This document shows positions 14,190-18,096 of a DNA stretch of 18,096 bases, in pieces. The notes below the pieces were generated by a model. The model worked only from the letters and a program-made list of their open reading frames with translations. It was not told the DNA's origin and did no database searches. Position 1 is the first letter of the stretch. Each line of letters begins with the position of its first letter. Origin of the DNA: Lachnoclostridium sp. UBA3262 (GTDB taxonomy: Bacteria > Bacillota > Clostridia > Lachnospirales > Lachnospiraceae); NCBI GenBank assembly GCA_002362575.1, contig DEUM01000061.1, forward strand, positions 1 through 18,096, read 5' to 3'. The position numbers and the translations under genes were made by a program.

Positions 14190-17100
14190 CTATTTTACTT
14201 TTATCTTAATTTTAACTCGGAGACCGCTTAATGCAGTGGTATAAATATAACAAGTTCCTTTCTTTTTTGCCTTAACTTTTCCCTTTGAAGTCACTGTTGC
14301 TACTTTTTTATTGCTCGAAAAATACCGAATTGCCGGCCCATAGCTTTTTGGCAGGAGTTTCTTCTTTTTCGACTGTTTCACAACCCGGACTTTCAGGCGG
14401 ACTTTTTTCCCTTTTTTCAGAGTATACTTTTTCTTTGCCGGGAGCAGTTTCTTCGCATTGGTATATTTCTTATGCTTTTTACCTGCCACATAGTAAACCT
14501 TGCTGCTTCCAATATAAACTTTTTTGCCGCCAATATATTTCCATGCTTTGATTATGAACTTGTAATTTTTCTTTCCGGAAACCTTTTTGCCAGCTATCTT
14601 CGCGAGCGAAACCGATTTCTTGTTCCCTTTTACTGTCTTAGTAAACGATTTCTTGCCCAACTTCTTCTCGCACTGGGCGGCGAAAATATCATAGCCTTCC
14701 GCTCCCTGCACTGCCTTCCAACTCAGCCTGAAAGCATTTCCTTTCCACCTTGCGTATACGCTGGAATCCAATTTCTCCGAATTTCTTCTTACTTCCTCCG
14801 GCGAGACAGTCCCGTTTGGCTTTGTTGTTGGTTTTGTTGTTGGTTTTGCTGTTGGCTTCGTCGTTGGGGTTGTCGGCGGTTTCGTCGTCTGCGCTGGGGT
14901 TTGGCTGACAGTTCCGTTATTATCTACGGTTCCTCCATTTGGCAGCGTCGTCACTTTTCCGTCCCCTGTCTGAACCGTTCCCCCAGCAGGTACGGTAATA
15001 TTTCCGGCTTCGTCTAGCGTTACCTTTCCTCCCGATGGTGCCGTTACTGTGGTGTCTCCGCTTACAATCTTATCTGCCTCTACCTTCTCGTCTTTGTCAA
15101 CACTTCCTCCGTTTGGCAGCGTCAGCTCTTTTCCGGCTCCGGTCCCGACTTTTCCTCCGGCGGGTACGGTAACGTTACCGGCTTTGTCTGCCGTTACCTT
15201 TCCTCCCGATGGCGCCGTTACTGTGGTGTCTCCGCTTACAATCTTATCTGCCTCTACCTTCTCGTCTTTGTCAACGCTTCCTCCGTTTGGCAGCGTCAGC
15301 TCTTTTCCGGCTCCAGTCCCGACTTTTCCTCCGGCGGGTACGGTAACGTTACCAGCTTTGTCTGCCGTCACCTTTCCTCCCGATGGCGCCGTTACTGTGA
15401 TGTCTCCGCTTACTATTTTTTCTGCCTCTACGTTTCCGACTTTGTCAATCTTTCCTCCATTTGGCAGCGTCAGCTCTTTCCCATCTTCGGTCTGAACGGT
15501 TCCACCGGCAGGTATAATAATGTTTCCGTTTTCATCTGAAGCCTGTACGTTTCCGTCTTTATCAACCCTTCCTCCGTATTCCAGTGTTTGCTCTTTCCCG
15601 TCTCCAGTCTGAACCGTTCCACCGGCAGGTAAGGAAATGTTACCGGCTTTATCTGCCGTTATCTTTCCTCCCTCTGGCGCCGTTATCGTGGTGTCTCCGT
15701 TTACTATCTTATCTGTCTCTACCTTCTCGTCTTTGTCAACACTTCCTCCGTTTGGCAGCGTCAGTTCTTTTCCGTCTCCGGTCTCGACCTTTCCTCCAGT
15801 AGGTACGGTGATGTTTCCGGCTTTATCTGCCGTTACTTTCCCTCCCGATGGCGCCGTTACCGTGGTGTCTCCGTTTACTATCTTATCTGCCTCTACCTTT
15901 TCGTCTTGGTCAACGCTCCCTCCGTTTGGCAGTGTCAGCTCTTTTCCATCTCCGGTCTCGACCTTTCCTCCTGCAGGTAAGGTGATGTTACCAGCTTTGT
16001 CTGCCGTTACCTTTCCTCCCGATGGTGCCGTTACTGTAGTGTCTCCGTTTACTATTTTTTCTGCCTCTATGTTTCCTTCTTCGCCAACGCTTCCTCCATT
16101 TGGCAGCGTCATCGCTTTCCCGTCTTCGGTCTGGACGGTTCCCCCGGCAGGTACGGTGATGTTTCCGGCTTTGTCTGCCGTCACTTTTCCTCCCGATGGC
16201 GCTGTTACTGTGGTGTCTCCGCTTACTATTTTTTCTGCCTCTACCTTTCCGTCTTTGTCAACACTTCCTCCGTTTGGTAGTGTCTGCTCTTTCCCGTCTT
16301 CGGTCTGGATGGTTCCCCCAGCAGGTAAGGTGATGTTTCCGGCTTTATCTGCCGTTACTTTTTCTCCCGATGGCGCCGTTACCGTGGTGTCTCCATTTAC
16401 AATCTTATCTGTCTCTACTTTCTCGTCTTGGTCAACGCTTCCTCCATTTGGCAGTGTTAGCTCTTTTCCATCTCCGGTCTGGATGATTCCTCCAGCGGGT
16501 ATCGTGATATTACCAGATTTGTCCGCCGTTACCTTCCCGCCCGATGGCGCCGTTACCACGATGTCTCCGATTACTATTTTTTCTGCCTCTATGTTTCCGT
16601 CTTGGTCAACGCTTCCTCCATTTGGCAGCGTCATCTCCTTTCCGCTTTCGGTTTCCACTTTTCCTCCAGCGGGTACCGTAGTCGACACCATCTTGGCATA
16701 AGTTACCTTGTCTTCTGTCGTTTCCAGCCAGATTTTACACTCTGCGAGGTCAATACCGGATATGCTGCAGGCCGTCTCTATTTGTTCTTTTGTAACGACC
16801 GTATCTGTTCCAGCCGGCACGCTGTAATACCAATCGTCGGTTCCACTCTTGCCCTGCACAACAAGGGTAACGATTCCCGTTGCATTTGCATCCTTCTGTG
16901 CCACAATCTTATTGGTTTCTGCATCGTAGCTTACGGTCCCGATTTTTTTACCGGAGTCGTTCAATCTCAGTGTCATCGTCTCATCCGCTATCGTTCCTTT
17001 CTGGATGTCTGCAGATGATGCTGCCTTCACAGCAGATGCAAAGAGGACATCTGAAAGATTCAGTTTAAAAGCGGGCACTACCCAGAGGTCATAGATAACT

Positions 17101-17891
17101 TGCATATTCCTGAAACTCAGAGGTTCCGGAGGATCTGCATTCGGATTCGTATACTCCGACCACACAGTACTTCCATCTTTGTAGTACGGCGCACGCAGCC
17201 AAAAACCTTTGTCTCCCCAGTACTCTCTATCGATACGCAGACCATTATTTAAATTGCCGGCAGCATTTTCTCCCACTGTGATATACTCTCCATCCCCCTC
17301 CGCATATGCCAGATACAATATATCCGTTGTGGAATATACACAATCAGTTCTTGTATCATTCGTACTGTTTTTAAAATCGTTCGTATAAATCGTTGTCTCC
17401 CGCATCAGCTCTTTCTCAGCAGCTGAAAAACAGGAGTCTTCCAATTGTTTTAATTTAGTCGTCCGTAATACGCTGGCTCCATAATGGTTTAGAGACACAT
17501 CGGATGGCGTGGTGCCTGTATAACTGCATCCCCAACTGTCACTATATGGTATATCAGCCCCATTGCCTCTAAACTTTGTCCTGTCAAATATATCCGTGCT
17601 TGGCAGCGGGCTTACCGCAAACAATGTCACACTGTCTGCCTCTTGGCTTCCCGCTATCCACCATTCTTGATTGTTGTTTCCAAAATAAACTTTTTGCGAA
17701 TTTTTACCGTTACTGTCATCCGTGTCAAATCCCCTTAGCTGTTCTTTTGTTGCAAACCAGCTGGGGCCGCTGCCACCGGCATCCGTCCCAGTCGCATGAA
17801 CCTCTGTAGCAAACGCCGGAAATGAGGTTACAACCATTGCCGCCGCCAGTAGCAGCGACCCAGCTTTCTTCTTAAAATGTCCGTGTTTCAT
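14190..17891 (-). CDS. Large secreted repeat protein with DUF6273-like head and lysine-rich Ig-like tail
   Basis: A 1233-residue extracellular protein of unknown role. Residues 1-33 are a signal peptide. Residues about 45-290 resemble the DUF6273 group of gut Lachnospiraceae proteins, with KVYFGNNNQEWWIAG, a GFWLRAPYYK motif and VVPAFKLNLSDVLFASA at its end. Residues 290-405 are a further beta-rich segment. Residues 406-997 hold about ten copies of a 58-residue repeat. A Thr/Pro/Lys linker (998-1028) leads to a fibronectin-III-like domain (about 1041-1137, SWKAVQGAEGYDIF) and a very basic BIG2-like domain (1147-1233). There is no LPXTG motif or C-terminal membrane helix; attachment may be electrostatic through the basic tail. 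ATG 17891 has GGAGG 9 nt upstream. It may be an adhesin or surface stalk; this is inference. Confidence 0.85.
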   Translation of the reverse strand: MKHGHFKKKAGSLLLAAAMVVTSFPAFATEVHATGTDAGGSGPSWFATKEQLRGFDTDDSNGKNSQKVYFGNNNQEWWIAGSQEADSVTLFAVSPLPSTDIFDRTKFRGNGADIPYSDSWGCSYTGTTPSDVSLNHYGASVLRTTKLKQLEDSCFSAAEKELMRETTIYTNDFKNSTNDTRTDCVYSTTDILYLAYAEGDGEYITVGENAAGNLNNGLRIDREYWGDKGFWLRAPYYKDGSTVWSEYTNPNADPPEPLSFRNMQVIYDLWVVPAFKLNLSDVLFASAVKAASSADIQKGTIADETMTLRLNDSGKKIGTVSYDAETNKIVAQKDANATGIVTLVVQGKSGTDDWYYSVPAGTDTVVTKEQIETACSISGIDLAECKIWLETTEDKVTYAKMVSTTVPAGGKVETESGKEMTLPNGGSVDQDGNIEAEKIVIGDIVVTAPSGGKVTADKSGNITIPAGGIIQTGDGKELTLPNGGSVDQDEKVETDKIVNGDTTVTAPSGEKVTADKAGNITLPAGGTIQTEDGKEQTLPNGGSVDKDGKVEAEKIVSGDTTVTAPSGGKVTADKAGNITVPAGGTVQTEDGKAMTLPNGGSVGEEGNIEAEKIVNGDTTVTAPSGGKVTADKAGNITLPAGGKVETGDGKELTLPNGGSVDQDEKVEADKIVNGDTTVTAPSGGKVTADKAGNITVPTGGKVETGDGKELTLPNGGSVDKDEKVETDKIVNGDTTITAPEGGKITADKAGNISLPAGGTVQTGDGKEQTLEYGGRVDKDGNVQASDENGNIIIPAGGTVQTEDGKELTLPNGGKIDKVGNVEAEKIVSGDITVTAPSGGKVTADKAGNVTVPAGGKVGTGAGKELTLPNGGSVDKDEKVEADKIVSGDTTVTAPSGGKVTADKAGNVTVPAGGKVGTGAGKELTLPNGGSVDKDEKVEADKIVSGDTTVTAPSGGKVTLDEAGNITVPAGGTVQTGDGKVTTLPNGGTVDNNGTVSQTPAQTTKPPTTPTTKPTAKPTTKPTTKPNGTVSPEEVRRNSEKLDSSVYARWKGNAFRLSWKAVQGAEGYDIFAAQCEKKLGKKSFTKTVKGNKKSVSLAKIAGKKVSGKKNYKFIIKAWKYIGGKKVYIGSSKVYYVAGKKHKKYTNAKKLLPAKKKYTLKKGKKVRLKVRVVKQSKKKKLLPKSYGPAIRYFSSNKKVATVTSKGKVKAKKKGTCYIYTTALSGLRVKIKIKVK
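14901..16676 (-). repeat. Array of 58-codon (174-bp) tandem repeats
   Basis: Coding for residues 406-997: six full units (406-753), one shortened 39-residue unit (754-792, at 15516-15632), three full units (793-966) and a partial last unit (967-997). Each unit has three PxGG-starting segments: PAGGKVETGDGKELT, PNGGSVDKDEKVEA followed by a variable stretch, and PSGGKVTADKAGNIT. A glycine-rich turn every 16-25 residues with alternating hydrophobic positions suggests a beta-solenoid. The units at 14994-15167 and 15168-15341 are almost identical in DNA, with only a handful of differences, indicating recent duplication. Confidence 0.95.
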
Positions 17892-17935
17892 GTCATTTTT
17901 CCTCCAATCTCGTTTGTGCTTTTTGTTTGTGAATT

Positions 17936-17964
17936 ATTATATAGCAAAAATACTGAAAAAGTAG
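17936..17964 (-). promoter_or_regulatory. Promoter of the large repeat protein gene (strong -10, weak -35)
   Basis: Minus strand: perfect TATAAT (17936-17941); 17 nt upstream the -35 position holds only CTACTT (17959-17964). A good -10 with a poor -35 is the usual design of activator-dependent promoters. The leader to ATG 17891 is about 38 nt. Confidence 0.68.
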
Positions 17965-17970
17965 GGCTCT

Positions 17971-18003
17971 GGCAGAATTGGTCGTTTTTTAGGCAGAATT
18001 GGT
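17971..18003. promoter_or_regulatory. Operator-like pair of 12-bp direct repeats, 21-bp period
   Basis: GGCAGAATTGGT occurs at 17971-17982 and again at 17992-18003, identical, 21 bp start to start (two helical turns). The nearer copy ends 6 nt from the -35 position of the large repeat protein promoter. This geometry matches sites for LytTR-type or similar response regulators that bind direct repeats on one DNA face, although the sequence does not clearly match the LytTR consensus. The regulator is not in the window. Confidence 0.7.
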
Positions 18004-18096
18004 AAAAAAGTCCTTGACATGAAAAATGAAAAAAGATTGTGGGTAAATGGGTGCCAATTTGAGATAAAAATGAAAGCTAGGGTAAAGTTTTTGTAG

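Noticed and set aside
14190..14300. Sortase signal at the C-terminus of the large repeat protein
   Set aside because: There is no LPXTG-like motif and no hydrophobic helix before the stop; the end is a basic Ig-like domain.
14901..16676. CRISPR array
   Set aside because: The repeats are in-frame coding units of 174 bp without unique spacers or cas genes; the array belongs to a protein.
15637..16701. 354-codon open frame on the plus strand across the repeat array, plus a similar 148-codon frame at 15049-15495
   Set aside because: It is antisense to the repeats of the large secreted protein. The openness comes from the repeated codon pattern being copied each 174 bp; there is no ribosome binding site or signal peptide and the translation is low complexity.
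18014..18042. TTGACA on the plus strand near the right edge as a divergent promoter
   Set aside because: At 16-18 nt spacing no -10-like hexamer follows, so I do not list it as a promoter; it is only mentioned as a possibility with the direct repeats.

Overview
The window reads as a chromosomal segment of a Gram-positive, low-to-moderate GC Clostridia, most likely a gut Lachnospiraceae. This rests on gene content rather than any marker gene: strong AGGAGG-type ribosome binding sites, sigma-A promoters, intrinsic terminators, FtsEX with an M23 hydrolase, a YitT protein, an MsmK/UgpC-type sugar-importer ATPase, and a secreted protein with a DUF6273-like head and lysine-rich Ig-like domains. I see no rRNA, tRNA, CRISPR array, transposase or phage gene.

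Layout. (1) 10-1626 (+): a secreted polysaccharide deacetylase with a lysine-rich Ig-like domain, converging on the next operon at a bidirectional terminator. (2) 6843 down to 1690 (-): a PucR/CdaR-type regulator, FtsE, FtsX, a coiled-coil M23 peptidase and a CtpA-type S41 protease, tightly packed behind one clear promoter. This is a division / peptidoglycan-hydrolase activation cassette. (3) 8203-7091 (-): a stand-alone ABC sugar-importer ATPase with its own terminator. (4) 11103 down to 8350 (-): a membrane-anchored degenerate LCP-like protein with a LytR_C domain, a divergent WecG/TagA (GT26) homologue and a YitT/DUF2179 membrane protein behind a good promoter. (5) 11292-12035 (+): a lone SDR reductase resembling the EF-P 5-aminopentanone reductase YmfI. 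(6) 12036-12410: an intergenic region almost filled by a long imperfect inverted repeat. (7) 14019 down to 12411 (-): cysteine desulfurase and IscU scaffold, translationally coupled, with a near-consensus promoter. (8) 17891-14190 (-): a 1233-residue secreted protein carrying about ten copies of a 58-residue repeat, with weak -35 / strong -10 elements and a pair of 12-bp direct repeats at 21-bp period upstream.

The common theme is the cell envelope: division-site hydrolysis (FtsEX, M23, CtpA), glycan deacetylation, a teichoic-acid-like module whose two key proteins both lack family catalytic residues, and a large secreted repeat protein. The deacetylase and the large repeat protein sit at opposite ends of the window but share a basic Ig-like domain, suggesting a common way of sticking to the wall. 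The observations most worth following are the long inverted repeat at 12049-12404, the 58-residue repeat protein with its operator-like direct repeats, and the paired catalytic-residue losses in the GT26/LCP operon.
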